From positions 558,001 through 622,000 of the forward strand of contig NZ_SMGO01000002.1 in assembly GCF_004339765.1 (NCBI RefSeq): 64,000 nucleotides of DNA, in the 5' to 3' direction. Of the stretch, positions 15,992 to 24,986 are shown in pieces. Every line of letters starts with the position of its first letter. Positions within the stretch are counted from its first letter, which is position 1. Made by a program: the position numbers and the translations under genes. Origin of the DNA: Albibacterium bauzanense. GTDB lineage: Bacteria > Bacteroidota > Bacteroidia > Sphingobacteriales > Sphingobacteriaceae. The notes under the pieces were generated by a model. It saw only the letters and a program-made list of their open reading frames with translations. It was not told the origin of the DNA and searched no databases.

Positions 15992-16717
15992 AGTTTCGTT
16001 TTTTATAAAGCGATATAGATAAGGTGCCTTATGCGCTCCTCCTGTCATTCTTTTAGCTACACGTTCCAATATTGCTAAGCTTAACATTTTTCGTTGAAAG
16101 GCGGTGCGTTGTAATTTCTTATTTAAAATAGTTTCATAAACAGATTGTAGTTCTGCCATGGTAAAGGTTTCGGCTAATAGGTTAAAGCCGATAAGTTTGC
16201 TATCAAGGTTGGTTTGCAGTGTTTCTAAGGCTTTTTTTATAATGAGATTATGATCGAGCATGATATTGGGCAAATCAGAGAGATCATACCATTGACAATT
16301 ATTTGAAATCTGATCAGGTTGAGGTATAACCTTTTTGAAATCTACGAGTGCAAAGTAGCCCACACTGATAAATCTATCTAGCAGCCAATGGTCAGGTTGT
16401 GTTGAAGCTCCTTCAGCAGAGAGGATTTTTTTTATAGGTTTGGTATCATGGCGACTGGTATCTCCGAAAACATAAAATTGTTCTATAAAGATATCTTTTA
16501 AGCTTGTTCGTTCACTTACCACGCGCCTGGCAGCATCGTTTAGATTTTCATTTTTAAGGATATACCCAGCTGGCAGACCAAGTAAACCGGTACTTTTATA
16601 CTCAAGCAATAAAACTTTTAATTGATTTTCATTAAATCCAAAAATTACAATGTCGATGGCAATGCCTTTTAAATATTCTTCTCCTTTTACGGAAGTTACA
16701 TTGTGATTATTGCTCAT
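15986..16717 (-). CDS. Nudix-domain transcriptional regulator (second paralogue)
   Basis: A 243-residue protein with the same layout as the gene at 7304-8077: an N-terminal Nudix fold and a C-terminal winged helix (FTMAELQSVYETILNKKLQR and GGAHKAPYLYRF). The Nudix box is again degenerate (GYILKNENLNDAARRVVSER), lacking the catalytic glutamate pattern, so it is a ligand sensor and DNA-binding protein rather than a hydrolase. It is divergent from a carboxylesterase gene with a perfect palindrome between them, which suggests it represses that esterase and itself. Ligand unknown. Confidence 0.85.
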   Translation of the reverse strand: MSNNHNVTSVKGEEYLKGIAIDIVIFGFNENQLKVLLLEYKSTGLLGLPAGYILKNENLNDAARRVVSERTSLKDIFIEQFYVFGDTSRHDTKPIKKILSAEGASTQPDHWLLDRFISVGYFALVDFKKVIPQPDQISNNCQWYDLSDLPNIMLDHNLIIKKALETLQTNLDSKLIGFNLLAETFTMAELQSVYETILNKKLQRTAFQRKMLSLAILERVAKRMTGGAHKAPYLYRFIKNETL

Positions 16718-16776
16718 TAAGTTTTGTTTTATATGAATGTAAAAATAGGTTTTAAAAAGTATATTTTAATATTGTA

Positions 16777-16795
16777 ACATATTGAGACAATATGT
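16777..16795. promoter_or_regulatory. Perfect palindromic operator between Nudix regulator and esterase
   Basis: ACATATTG-AGA-CAATATGT is a 19-bp inverted repeat with 8-bp arms, midway between the divergent starts at 16717 and 16853. A third copy of the half-site (ATATTGT, 16769-16775) lies just to the left. Best explained as the binding site of the adjacent regulator; inferred. Confidence 0.65.
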
Positions 16796-16852
16796 ATCTT
16801 ACATTATAATTCAATGGCTCTAAAATATAAATTAACCAATAAACATGTAAAA

Positions 16853-18481
16853 ATGAAACTATTTAATCTAATTATTGCAATACAATTTGTAAGTCTGATG
16901 GCCTTTTCACAAACTAATTCAAACCTTCAGGTGAAGGTTTCTAACGGGACTCTTGAAGGTGTCCTTGAATCTTCTGGTATCCGCAGTTTTAAAGGAATAC
17001 CCTTTGCTCAAGCTCCTGTGGGAGATCTTAGGTGGAAGGACCCTCAGCCTGCTAAAGACTGGACGGGTGTAAAAAAGGCTGATAAGTTCGGACCTAATGC
17101 GATGCAGACAAAAGTTTTTGGAGATATGAATTTTCGTTCTGCTGGTATGAGTGAAGATTGTCTTTATTTAAATGTGTGGACTCCAGCGAAATCACCTAAT
17201 GAGAAATTACCGGTTTTGGTGTATTTCTATGGTGGTGGATTTATGGCAGGTGATGGATCTGAAGCTCGTTATGATGGTGAAAAAATGGCTGAAGAGGGTA
17301 TTGTTGCTCTTACAGTAAATTATAGACTTGGTGTATTTGGTTTCCTTGCACATCCGGAACTGACGAAAGAGTCTCCTCATAATTCATCAGGAAATTATGC
17401 TTTAATGGATCAAAATGCGGCTTTAAAATGGGTACAGGAAAATATAGCTGCTTTTGGCGGAGACCCTTCACGTGTAACCATCGCCGGTGAATCAGCGGGT
17501 TCAATTGCGGTATCTGCACAAATGGCGTCTCCGTTATCAAAAGACCTGATTGCTGGTGCGATCGGTGAAAGTGGTGCTATGATCTTCCCAACGCTTGCTC
17601 CTGTTACGATGGAACAAGGCGAGAAAAATGGTCTTGCTTTCGCTGAAAGAGTTAAAGCAGGTTCTTTAGCTGCATTGCGTGCAATGCCAGCCCAAGATTT
17701 GCTTCAAGCAGCTTCAATGCCTGGGGCATTTAGTGCATCTTCAACTATTGATGGTTATTTTTTGCCTAAGCAACCTTCTGCAATTTTTGCAGCTGGAGAG
17801 CAAGCTAAAGTTCCTTTGTTAGCAGGGTGGAATTCAGCAGAGATACCTTATCAGGCATTTATGGGGGCTGATTCACCTACTCCTGAGAACTATGCAAAAA
17901 AGGTTAAACAGGAATATCCTGATCAGGCGGATTTGGTTTTGAAATTATACCCTGGAAATACTCAGCAAGAAGTAGTTCAATCGGCTACAGATTTGGCGAG
18001 CGATCGGTTTATTGTTTATAGTACATGGAAGTGGATTGATTTACAAGCAAAAACTAGCGGAAAGCCCGTTTATCGTTATTTGTTTTCGAAATCAAAACCA
18101 CCAATGACTTCTGAGTTCTCAAATTCAACTCCTGGTTTGGCTGGCGGGATAACACAAGGCGGACAAGCAGCAACGGCACCTAAAGCCCCGGTTTCAGAAG
18201 GTGCTCCACATGCATTTGAAATAGAATATGCGATGGGAAATTTAAGTACAAACCCTGTGTATGCATGGACTCCTGATGATTATAAGGTATCAGCAACTAT
18301 GTTTAAATATTTCGCCAATTTTATAAAGACAGGAAATCCGAATGGTTCGGGACTACCCCAATGGTCGCCTACCACAAATGCAGACAATGCTCCATTTATA
18401 AATATAGATATTACTACCAAAGAGGAAAAGGCAACTGATCGTGGCCGATATCTCTTCTTAGATGGAATATATACTAAATAA
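16853..18481 (+). CDS. Secreted type-B carboxylesterase/lipase
   Basis: A serine esterase of the alpha/beta-hydrolase carboxylesterase family, 542 residues. The nucleophile elbow is GESAGS after FGGDPSRVTIA, the oxyanion segment is YFYGGGFMAGDG, and a catalytic-His candidate is in PHAFEIEYAM. I start at 16853 because MKLFNLIIAIQFVSLMAFSQ is a clean signal peptide; the ATG at 16814 would add 13 polar residues ahead of it. It stands alone behind an operator-like palindrome and a divergent Nudix regulator. A related esterase is at 57639-59198. Natural substrate unknown. Confidence 0.9.
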   Translation: MKLFNLIIAIQFVSLMAFSQTNSNLQVKVSNGTLEGVLESSGIRSFKGIPFAQAPVGDLRWKDPQPAKDWTGVKKADKFGPNAMQTKVFGDMNFRSAGMSEDCLYLNVWTPAKSPNEKLPVLVYFYGGGFMAGDGSEARYDGEKMAEEGIVALTVNYRLGVFGFLAHPELTKESPHNSSGNYALMDQNAALKWVQENIAAFGGDPSRVTIAGESAGSIAVSAQMASPLSKDLIAGAIGESGAMIFPTLAPVTMEQGEKNGLAFAERVKAGSLAALRAMPAQDLLQAASMPGAFSASSTIDGYFLPKQPSAIFAAGEQAKVPLLAGWNSAEIPYQAFMGADSPTPENYAKKVKQEYPDQADLVLKLYPGNTQQEVVQSATDLASDRFIVYSTWKWIDLQAKTSGKPVYRYLFSKSKPPMTSEFSNSTPGLAGGITQGGQAATAPKAPVSEGAPHAFEIEYAMGNLSTNPVYAWTPDDYKVSATMFKYFANFIKTGNPNGSGLPQWSPTTNADNAPFINIDITTKEEKATDRGRYLFLDGIYTK

Positions 18482-18595
18482 AAGCAGCTTTTTGTTGGAT
18501 GGGACAGGATAGAGGTGGATGGTACAGGATAGTTGTTTAGAATATAAAAGTTAGTTTCGTAATGATTAATTATTATGATGGTTTATTTAAATGGT

Positions 18596-18649
18596 AGTAC
18601 ATATTTGTAAGGGTGGTGTTTAATAAAACTTCACCCCTGCATATGTACT
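18596..18649. other. Nested (hourglass) inverted repeat
   Basis: Outer arms AGTACATAT (18596-18604) and ATATGTACT (18641-18649) pair perfectly. Inside them GGGTG (18611-18615) pairs with CACCC (18632-18636). The two stems are separated by an unpaired 6/4-nt internal loop, a shape expected for structured RNA. Confidence 0.5.
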
Positions 18650-18839
18650 TTCAATAATCATTTGGTAATTATGACGAGGTACGAGAGATCCTTGCTACGA
18701 TTTATTATTGGACAGAATAAAAATATTTAATATCTGCATTGATTTTATAATTCCTTAACAGGACGTAAAAATATAATGCAATTGAGAAATTCCTTTTGTT
18801 AAGACTGGAATAGAGTGGTTTATTGATCGGTTTATTGTA

Positions 18840-18897
18840 AGCATGTTTATTGTACGAAGATCTTCTGATCATGGTACAATAACATGCTTTTTTTATT
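18840..18897 (+). terminator. T-tailed stem-loop
   Basis: AGCATGTTTATTGTAC pairs with GTACAATAACATGCT (one bulged A) and is followed by seven T. The loop contains a nested palindrome GAAGATCTTC. It lies 358 bases after the nearest upstream gene. Confidence 0.65.
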
Positions 18898-19030
18898 AAA
18901 ATGCAGTAAATTGGTCTAAAGAATAGAAGATCTCGTTCAGGTTTTTACTGTATACGTTTTTCTCATTATTATATAAAGATTACTTTTTTGATTTTTTTAT
19001 TGTAAATTTCAAATATTAACTCCAATTATT

Positions 19031-20062
19031 ATGAAGCTAATGCCTTTTTTTGAGCATGTTACGATTGATGAACATTCAATAACTCCAAAATATATACAAC
19101 TTACAAACTCAGTATTAAAGGCAATTGAAATGGGTAAGTTGAGAAAGGATGAAATTCTTCCTTCTATCAATGAGCTCAGTTATATTCTTGAAATATCAAG
19201 AGATACAGCTGAGAAGGGGTATAAACATTTGAAAAAGATGGGAGCCTTAGGGTCTGTGCCGGGAAAAGGATATTATATATTAAATACACATTTAAAACAA
19301 AAGCTGCATGTAGTTCTCTTTTTTAATAAATTAAGTGCGCATAAGAAGTTAATATACGATGCTTTTATTTCAACCATCGGAGAAGATGTTTCTGTTGATT
19401 TTTATATCTATAACAATGATTTAACCTACTTCAAGAAGCTTCTATTAAATCCTAAGCGTGAATATACTCACTATGTAATCATCCCTCATTTTGTTGATGG
19501 TAGAGATAAAGCAGTAGAAATAATTAATTCAATACCGAAGGAGAAGCTGGTACTGGTAGATAAGGAGATTCCGGGTGTTGATGGTAATTATGCAGCGGTA
19601 TATGAAAGTTTTTCAAACGACATCTATAATGCGCTTGAACAAGCTAGAGAGAGGTTAAGTAAATATGACACTTTGAAGTTGATATTTCCTGATAGAAGCT
19701 ATTACCCGAAAGATATTATAAAGGGTTTTTATAGATTCTGTCAGCAGTATGCATTTACTCATTTATTAGTAAGCGATATATCTAAAGAACCAATTAAAGC
19801 CGGGGAAGTTTATATTAATTTGATGGAAGATGATCTCGTAAAATTACTGGATAGAATTATGTTGTTAAAGTTGGAAGTGGGAAAAGATGTGGGTGTGATT
19901 TCGTATAATGAAACACCGCTGAAAAAGTTTATTATGAATGGGATTACAACTGTATCGACAGATTTTAGCCACATGGGGGTCACTGCAGCGAAGTTAATTC
20001 TTGAGAATTCGACTCGTCATGAGGAGGTGCCTTTTTATTTAACTATTCGTTCATCACTTTAA
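19031..20062 (+). CDS. GntR-family transcriptional regulator with sugar-binding domain
   Basis: A 343-residue regulator. The N-terminal winged helix is of GntR type (about residues 15-80; LRKDEILPSINELSYILEIS then GYKHLKKMGALGSVPGKGYY). The C-terminal 260 residues resemble the periplasmic-binding-protein fold used by LacI-type sensors. This is the usual layout of sugar-operon regulators in Bacteroidota. It directly precedes the aldolase/kinase/lactate dehydrogenase genes and is presumably their local regulator, likely responding to a deoxyhexose or its catabolite. Confidence 0.87.
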   Translation: MKLMPFFEHVTIDEHSITPKYIQLTNSVLKAIEMGKLRKDEILPSINELSYILEISRDTAEKGYKHLKKMGALGSVPGKGYYILNTHLKQKLHVVLFFNKLSAHKKLIYDAFISTIGEDVSVDFYIYNNDLTYFKKLLLNPKREYTHYVIIPHFVDGRDKAVEIINSIPKEKLVLVDKEIPGVDGNYAAVYESFSNDIYNALEQARERLSKYDTLKLIFPDRSYYPKDIIKGFYRFCQQYAFTHLLVSDISKEPIKAGEVYINLMEDDLVKLLDRIMLLKLEVGKDVGVISYNETPLKKFIMNGITTVSTDFSHMGVTAAKLILENSTRHEEVPFYLTIRSSL

Positions 20063-20118
20063 AAAATGCCTTATGTAGAATGATGATTTAGTGGAGCTAT
20101 TACTTATCTCATAACAGC

Positions 20119-20148
20119 ACATGACAGTTATATAGCTCATGTTTTTTA
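20119..20148 (+). terminator. Weak terminator after the GntR regulator
   Basis: ACATGA pairs with TCATGT, followed by TTTTTT. A wider pairing GAGCTAT (20094-20100) with ATAGCTC encloses it in part. Confidence 0.4.
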
Positions 20149-20275
20149 TCATTGTGACATAGAATAATCAATTAATATTAAACTTTAAATCTTATACATT
20201 GCTTGTTAATCTTCTAAATAAATAGGGGGGTTCATAGAGAATTGATAAAAGAATTGAATTAGATAACGTAACTAT

Positions 20276-22402
20276 ATGACAAACTTAAAATCCAAACTTA
20301 CTTTTAGCCATGTTAGCTATCTCTGGGATGAGGAGACTGCGGCTAAGTTGACAGGTGATGAAGTAGCTTTGCTGCTTTATCGTTCAAATCTGCTTGGTTC
20401 AGATTTGCGTTTAACCAATTACGGTGGGGGTAATACTTCCTGTAAAACTGTTGAGAAAGATCCTCTTTCTAATAAAGCAGTAGAGGTGATGTGGATTAAA
20501 GGATCAGGTGGAGATATTGGAACATTGAAGAGGAGTGGGTTGGCTGCCTTGTACTTAGATAGATTATTGGATCTTAAGAATGTATATAAAGGGATAGATC
20601 ATGAGGATGAGATGGTGAATTTATTCAATCATTGTATTTATGATTTGGATTCTAAAGCTCCTTCAATTGATACGCCTTTGCATGGGTTTTTACCTTTTAA
20701 GCATATTGACCATTTGCATCCGGATGCTGCGATTGCAATTGCAGCTGCAAAAGATGGTGAAAGAATAACTAAAGAGTTATTTAACGGAGAGATTGGTTGG
20801 GTTGGATGGCAAAGACCAGGTTTCGATTTAGGCTTGAAGCTTAAAGAATGCTTAGATAATAATCCAGGTATAAAAGGGATTATGTTGGGCTCGCACGGAT
20901 TGTTTACCTGGGGTGATACAGCTTATGATTGCTACGTTAATACATTAACAGTTGTTGAGAAATGTGCTCAATATATAGAAGATAAAGTAGAGCGAAATGG
21001 TTCCGTTTTTGGAGGACAGCGTATTCAGAGTTTAAATGAAGAAGATCGTAAGGCACAGGCTGCAAAAATTGCACCTATCTTGCGTGGGCTTTGTTCTTCT
21101 GAGCGACATATGATTGGTCATTTTACAGATGATAAGCGTATTCTGGAATTTATTAATTCAAATGATCTTGATCGTTTGGCCCCTATGGGAACCAGCTGTC
21201 CGGATCACTTTTTACGCACGAAGATAAGTCCGCTTGTACTTAATTTAGAGCCTGATGCTGATTTAAGCAATGTGGAGGAAGTTGTTTCAAAACTTCAGCC
21301 TTTATATGAGGATTATCGGAAAATGTATGCTGAGTACTATGAGACTTGTAAGCATCCAAACTCACCTAAGATGAGGGATCCAAATCCGGTAATTATTTTA
21401 TATCCGGGAGTAGGATTGTTTTCTTTCTCAAAAGACAAACAAACTACAAGGGTGGCTGCTGAGTTTTATACCAATGCAATTAATGTAATGCGTGGTGCTG
21501 AAGCTATTTCAGAATACACTTCATTGGATAGACAAGAAGCTTTTAATATTGAATATTGGTTGCTAGAGGAAGCGAAGCTTCAGCGTATGCCAAAACCGAA
21601 ACCATTATCAGGTAAGATTGCTTTGGTAACAGGTAGCTCGGGTGGTATTGGAAAGGCAATAGCCAGAAAGTTTATTGAAGAAGGTGCTGTTGCAGTTTTG
21701 AATGATATGGATCAGGAACGTCTTGCAATTACTGGCAAGAAATTTCTAGAGCAGTATGGCAAGGACAGCTTTATTACAGTGCCTCTGAATGTAACGAAAG
21801 ATGAAGAGATTCAACATGCTTTTGATGCTGCAGCTCTTAGTTTTGGAGGAGTGGATATTGTAGTGAACTGTGCTGGTTTATCGATTTCAAAATCTATTGA
21901 AGATCATACCGAAGCAGACTGGGATCTTTTATATGATGTGCTTGTAAAAGGACAATTTAAAATTACTCAGGCAGCTGCTAAAGTTTTGAAAAAACAAAAG
22001 ATAGGTGGAGATATATTGAACATTGGTAGTAAAAACGGGTTGGTTTCAGGACCTAATAACTCAGGCTATGGTTCAGCAAAAGCAGCTCAGATACATTTGA
22101 GTAGATTAAATGCAGCAGAACTTGGAAAGGATAAGATTCGTGTAAACGTTGTGAATCCGGATGCTGTAATTTCTGATAGTAAGATTTGGGAAGGCGCTTG
22201 GGCAGAAGGTAGGGCAAAAGCTTATGGAATTAAAATTGAAGAGCTTCCTGCTTTCTATGCTAAACGTACTTTATTAAATGAAACTATTTTGCCTGAAGAT
22301 ATTGCAAACGCTTGTTTTGTTTTCGTTGGAGGCTTAATGAATAAGGCTACAGGAAATGTATTAAATGTAGATGGTGGAGTTTCTATGGCTTTTGTGAGAT
22401 AG
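20276..22402 (+). CDS. Bifunctional aldolase / short-chain dehydrogenase (rhamnulose-1-phosphate type)
   Basis: A 708-residue fusion. Residues ~1-430 form a class II aldolase/adducin domain with metal-binding histidines in HGFLPFKHIDHLHPDAA and GSHGLFTWGDTAYDCY. Residues ~440-708 form an SDR dehydrogenase with GSSGGIGKA (NAD site), the Ser in NIGSKNG and the YGSAKAA catalytic motif. In the known RhaEW-type enzymes the first half splits L-rhamnulose-1-phosphate into DHAP and L-lactaldehyde and the second oxidises lactaldehyde to L-lactate. The kinase and lactate dehydrogenase that follow fit this route; L-fuculose-1-phosphate cannot be excluded. Confidence 0.9.
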   Translation: MTNLKSKLTFSHVSYLWDEETAAKLTGDEVALLLYRSNLLGSDLRLTNYGGGNTSCKTVEKDPLSNKAVEVMWIKGSGGDIGTLKRSGLAALYLDRLLDLKNVYKGIDHEDEMVNLFNHCIYDLDSKAPSIDTPLHGFLPFKHIDHLHPDAAIAIAAAKDGERITKELFNGEIGWVGWQRPGFDLGLKLKECLDNNPGIKGIMLGSHGLFTWGDTAYDCYVNTLTVVEKCAQYIEDKVERNGSVFGGQRIQSLNEEDRKAQAAKIAPILRGLCSSERHMIGHFTDDKRILEFINSNDLDRLAPMGTSCPDHFLRTKISPLVLNLEPDADLSNVEEVVSKLQPLYEDYRKMYAEYYETCKHPNSPKMRDPNPVIILYPGVGLFSFSKDKQTTRVAAEFYTNAINVMRGAEAISEYTSLDRQEAFNIEYWLLEEAKLQRMPKPKPLSGKIALVTGSSGGIGKAIARKFIEEGAVAVLNDMDQERLAITGKKFLEQYGKDSFITVPLNVTKDEEIQHAFDAAALSFGGVDIVVNCAGLSISKSIEDHTEADWDLLYDVLVKGQFKITQAAAKVLKKQKIGGDILNIGSKNGLVSGPNNSGYGSAKAAQIHLSRLNAAELGKDKIRVNVVNPDAVISDSKIWEGAWAEGRAKAYGIKIEELPAFYAKRTLLNETILPEDIANACFVFVGGLMNKATGNVLNVDGGVSMAFVR

Positions 22403-22418
22403 GATATAGAAGATCAAT

Positions 22419-23771
22419 ATGAAAAAACCAGTTATAGCTGTATTTGATGTAGGAAAAACGAATAAAAAGCTTTTCCTATTTGATGAGCAGTATAAGATAG
22501 TTTTTGAACGATCGGCTCGTTTCCTTGAGATTACAGATGAAGATGGTTTCCCTTGTGAGAATTTGGAGAGTTTGCGACTTTCGATATTTGATTCTTTGCA
22601 TGAAGTGTTCCGTAAATCTGAATTTGAGATAAAAGCGATTAACTTTTCTACTTATGGGGCTAGTTTGGTTCATGTAGATGAGAATGGACGGCCTTTAACC
22701 CCACTGTATAGTTATCTGAAACCGTATCCTGAAGATATTCAACGAGAATTTTATTCAAAGTATGGCGGAGAAGACCAGTTTACGTTTCAAACAGCTTCTC
22801 CTGTTTTAGGGAGCCTGAATTCGGGAATGCAGCTTTATAGGATAAAGAAAGAAAGACCAGAGTTATTTAAGAAAATAAAATACTCTTTGCATCTTCCGCA
22901 ATACATGAGCTTTCTTATTTCAGGAAAACTATACTCAGATATTACAAGCATTGGCTGCCATACTAACTTATGGGATTTTAGCAAGAATACATACCATGAG
23001 TGGGTTGAGAAAGAGGGAATAAAGGATAAATTAGCACCGATTGTACCTTCCGATAGTGTAGTGCCTGCAACTTTTCCAGGCAACAATTATGGAGTAGGCA
23101 CAGGCCTACACGATAGCTCAGCGGCTTTAATACCTTATTTGGTAAGTTTTCAGGAACCGTTTATCCTTATTTCAACCGGAACCTGGTGTATAAGTTTTAA
23201 TCCTTTTACATCCAGTCCTTTAACGAAGGAAGAGCTTCAATCTGACTGTCTTTCATACATACAGTATCAAGGTACACCAGTAAAAGCTTCGCGGCTTTTT
23301 GCAGGTCATGAACATGAAGTAGAAGTCAAAAGGATAGCAGAGCATTTCAATCAGGCTACTTCCAAATATAAGAGTATAGCTTTTGAAAGTAAATATTTTG
23401 AAATAGTGAATGATAAGAGAAATACTCAAGCTTTCTCAAGCCTTGACTTATCTTCATTTTCATCAGATATTGAAGCATATCATTATTTGATGATGAACAT
23501 TGTTACGCAACAAAAGCGATCGACAGAATTGATTATTAATAACTCCGGAGTTAATCGAATTTTCGTAGATGGAGGTTTTAGTAAGAATTCAATATATATG
23601 AACCTTCTATCACGAGTATTTCCTGAAATGGAAGTTTTCGCTGCTTCAATGGCTCAAGCTACTGCAATGGGAACTGCCCTGGCAATCCATAAGTCATGGA
23701 ATACTCAGCCATTGCCCAATGATTTAATTGAGTTGAAATTTTACGCTGCTTCTAAGCAGACGAAGATATAA
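22419..23771 (+). CDS. FGGY-family sugar kinase (rhamnulokinase-like)
   Basis: A 450-residue kinase of the FGGY group. The N-terminal phosphate-binding loop reads VFDVGKTNKKLFLFD, and further family landmarks are GLHDSSAALIPYL and ISTGTWCISFNP, followed by VDGGFSKNSIYMNLLS. It would phosphorylate a ketose (by context L-rhamnulose or L-fuculose) with ATP. It lies 16 bases after the aldolase/SDR gene and 13 bases before the lactate dehydrogenase gene, so all three are one operon. The exact sugar is inferred from neighbours. Confidence 0.88.
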   Translation: MKKPVIAVFDVGKTNKKLFLFDEQYKIVFERSARFLEITDEDGFPCENLESLRLSIFDSLHEVFRKSEFEIKAINFSTYGASLVHVDENGRPLTPLYSYLKPYPEDIQREFYSKYGGEDQFTFQTASPVLGSLNSGMQLYRIKKERPELFKKIKYSLHLPQYMSFLISGKLYSDITSIGCHTNLWDFSKNTYHEWVEKEGIKDKLAPIVPSDSVVPATFPGNNYGVGTGLHDSSAALIPYLVSFQEPFILISTGTWCISFNPFTSSPLTKEELQSDCLSYIQYQGTPVKASRLFAGHEHEVEVKRIAEHFNQATSKYKSIAFESKYFEIVNDKRNTQAFSSLDLSSFSSDIEAYHYLMMNIVTQQKRSTELIINNSGVNRIFVDGGFSKNSIYMNLLSRVFPEMEVFAASMAQATAMGTALAIHKSWNTQPLPNDLIELKFYAASKQTKI

Positions 23772-23784
23772 TTTAACATACGTA

Positions 23785-24960
23785 ATGGAAAAGATGAACG
23801 GAAATGATAGTTTATTGAAGTACAATCCTCAATATCCATCTATCTCTGATTTGAAAAGAAAAGCCAAACAGAGAATGCCGAAATTTGCCTTTGATTATCT
23901 TGAAGGCGGTTGTAATGATGAAGTTAATTTATCACGCAACGAAACAGATTTTCACAAAATTACCTTAATGCCCCATTATCTTAGAAAGCTTAAAGGAATG
24001 GACATGAGTGTTGATCTGTTTGGTCATCGTTATGCTGCTCCTATTGGGATTTCTCCCATTGGGTTGCAAGGTTTAATGTGGCCTAATGCTCCTGAAATAT
24101 TAGCAAAGGCTGCTTTAAGACAGAATATCCCTTATATTCTAAGTACTGTTTCAACTAGTAGTATTGAAAGAATTGCAGAGGTTTCAGAAGGTCAGGCTTG
24201 GTTTCAATTATATCATCCAACTGAAAATAGTTTGCGTGATGATATTTTAAGAAGGCTGGATGCCGTTCAATGCCCGGTTTTAGTTGTGCTTGTTGATGTT
24301 CCCTCTTTTGGCTTGCGTTACAGGGAAATAAAGAGCGGTTTATCTATGCCTCCGAGAATGACTATTAATAATTTTCTGCAAGCCGCTATTCGTCCAACCT
24401 GGGGTATTGAAACACTTCGGGTAGGTATACCTGAATTCGCTACCTTAAAACCTTATATGTCTAAAGACTTAAATTTAAGTCAGCTAGGTAAATTTATGAA
24501 TTCTACTTTCACTGGTAGAGTTGATATGGATAAGATTGCTGCTATTCGTGATATTTGGAAAGGAAAGCTGGTAATTAAAGGGGTCGTAAATGAAGAGGAC
24601 GCAGAGAAGGTAACAGCTATTGGTGCAGATGGAATTATTGTATCGAATCATGGTGGCCGGCAGATTGATGCTGGAGAATCGACCATTAAACCGTTGAAAG
24701 GTTTGGTGGATAAATTTGGCGATAAATTAAAAGTAATGATTGATAGTGGCTTAAGATCCGGACCAGATATTGGACGGGCATTAGCTTGTGGTGCTGATTT
24801 TACTTTTATGGGCAGACCGTTTATGTATGGAGTAGGCGCATTGGGTAAAAAGGGAGGTGATCATACCATTGCTATTTTAAAGCTGCAATTGAAGCAGGTT
24901 ATGGAGCAATTAGGTTGCGAAACACTAGAAGATTTCAAAGAGTGTTTGATTCAAGAATAA
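23785..24960 (+). CDS. lldD: FMN-dependent L-lactate dehydrogenase / alpha-hydroxy-acid oxidase
   Basis: A 391-residue member of the FMN-dependent alpha-hydroxy-acid dehydrogenase family. The catalytic His and Arg lie in IVSNHGGRQID, with the FMN-binding lysine in KLVIKGVV and the phosphate site in SGLRSGPDIGRALACGA. It would convert the L-lactate made by the upstream aldolase/dehydrogenase into pyruvate, passing electrons to the respiratory chain. Last gene of the sugar operon. The family is certain; L-lactate as substrate rests on family and operon context. Confidence 0.9.
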   Translation: MEKMNGNDSLLKYNPQYPSISDLKRKAKQRMPKFAFDYLEGGCNDEVNLSRNETDFHKITLMPHYLRKLKGMDMSVDLFGHRYAAPIGISPIGLQGLMWPNAPEILAKAALRQNIPYILSTVSTSSIERIAEVSEGQAWFQLYHPTENSLRDDILRRLDAVQCPVLVVLVDVPSFGLRYREIKSGLSMPPRMTINNFLQAAIRPTWGIETLRVGIPEFATLKPYMSKDLNLSQLGKFMNSTFTGRVDMDKIAAIRDIWKGKLVIKGVVNEEDAEKVTAIGADGIIVSNHGGRQIDAGESTIKPLKGLVDKFGDKLKVMIDSGLRSGPDIGRALACGADFTFMGRPFMYGVGALGKKGGDHTIAILKLQLKQVMEQLGCETLEDFKECLIQE

Positions 24961-24986
24961 TGAATCAGGTTACTGGGAAAATGTAA

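Larger units (their letters stand above)
18482..19030. other. Gene-free 549-base stretch with nested stem-loops
   Basis: No supported coding region. It contains a repeated GGACAGGATAG / GGTACAGGATAG near 18502-18532, an hourglass hairpin at 18596-18649 and a T-tailed hairpin at 18840-18897. The second could terminate a transcript beginning within the gap, so a non-coding RNA is possible. Alternatively this is the long trailer of the esterase gene. Confidence 0.5.
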
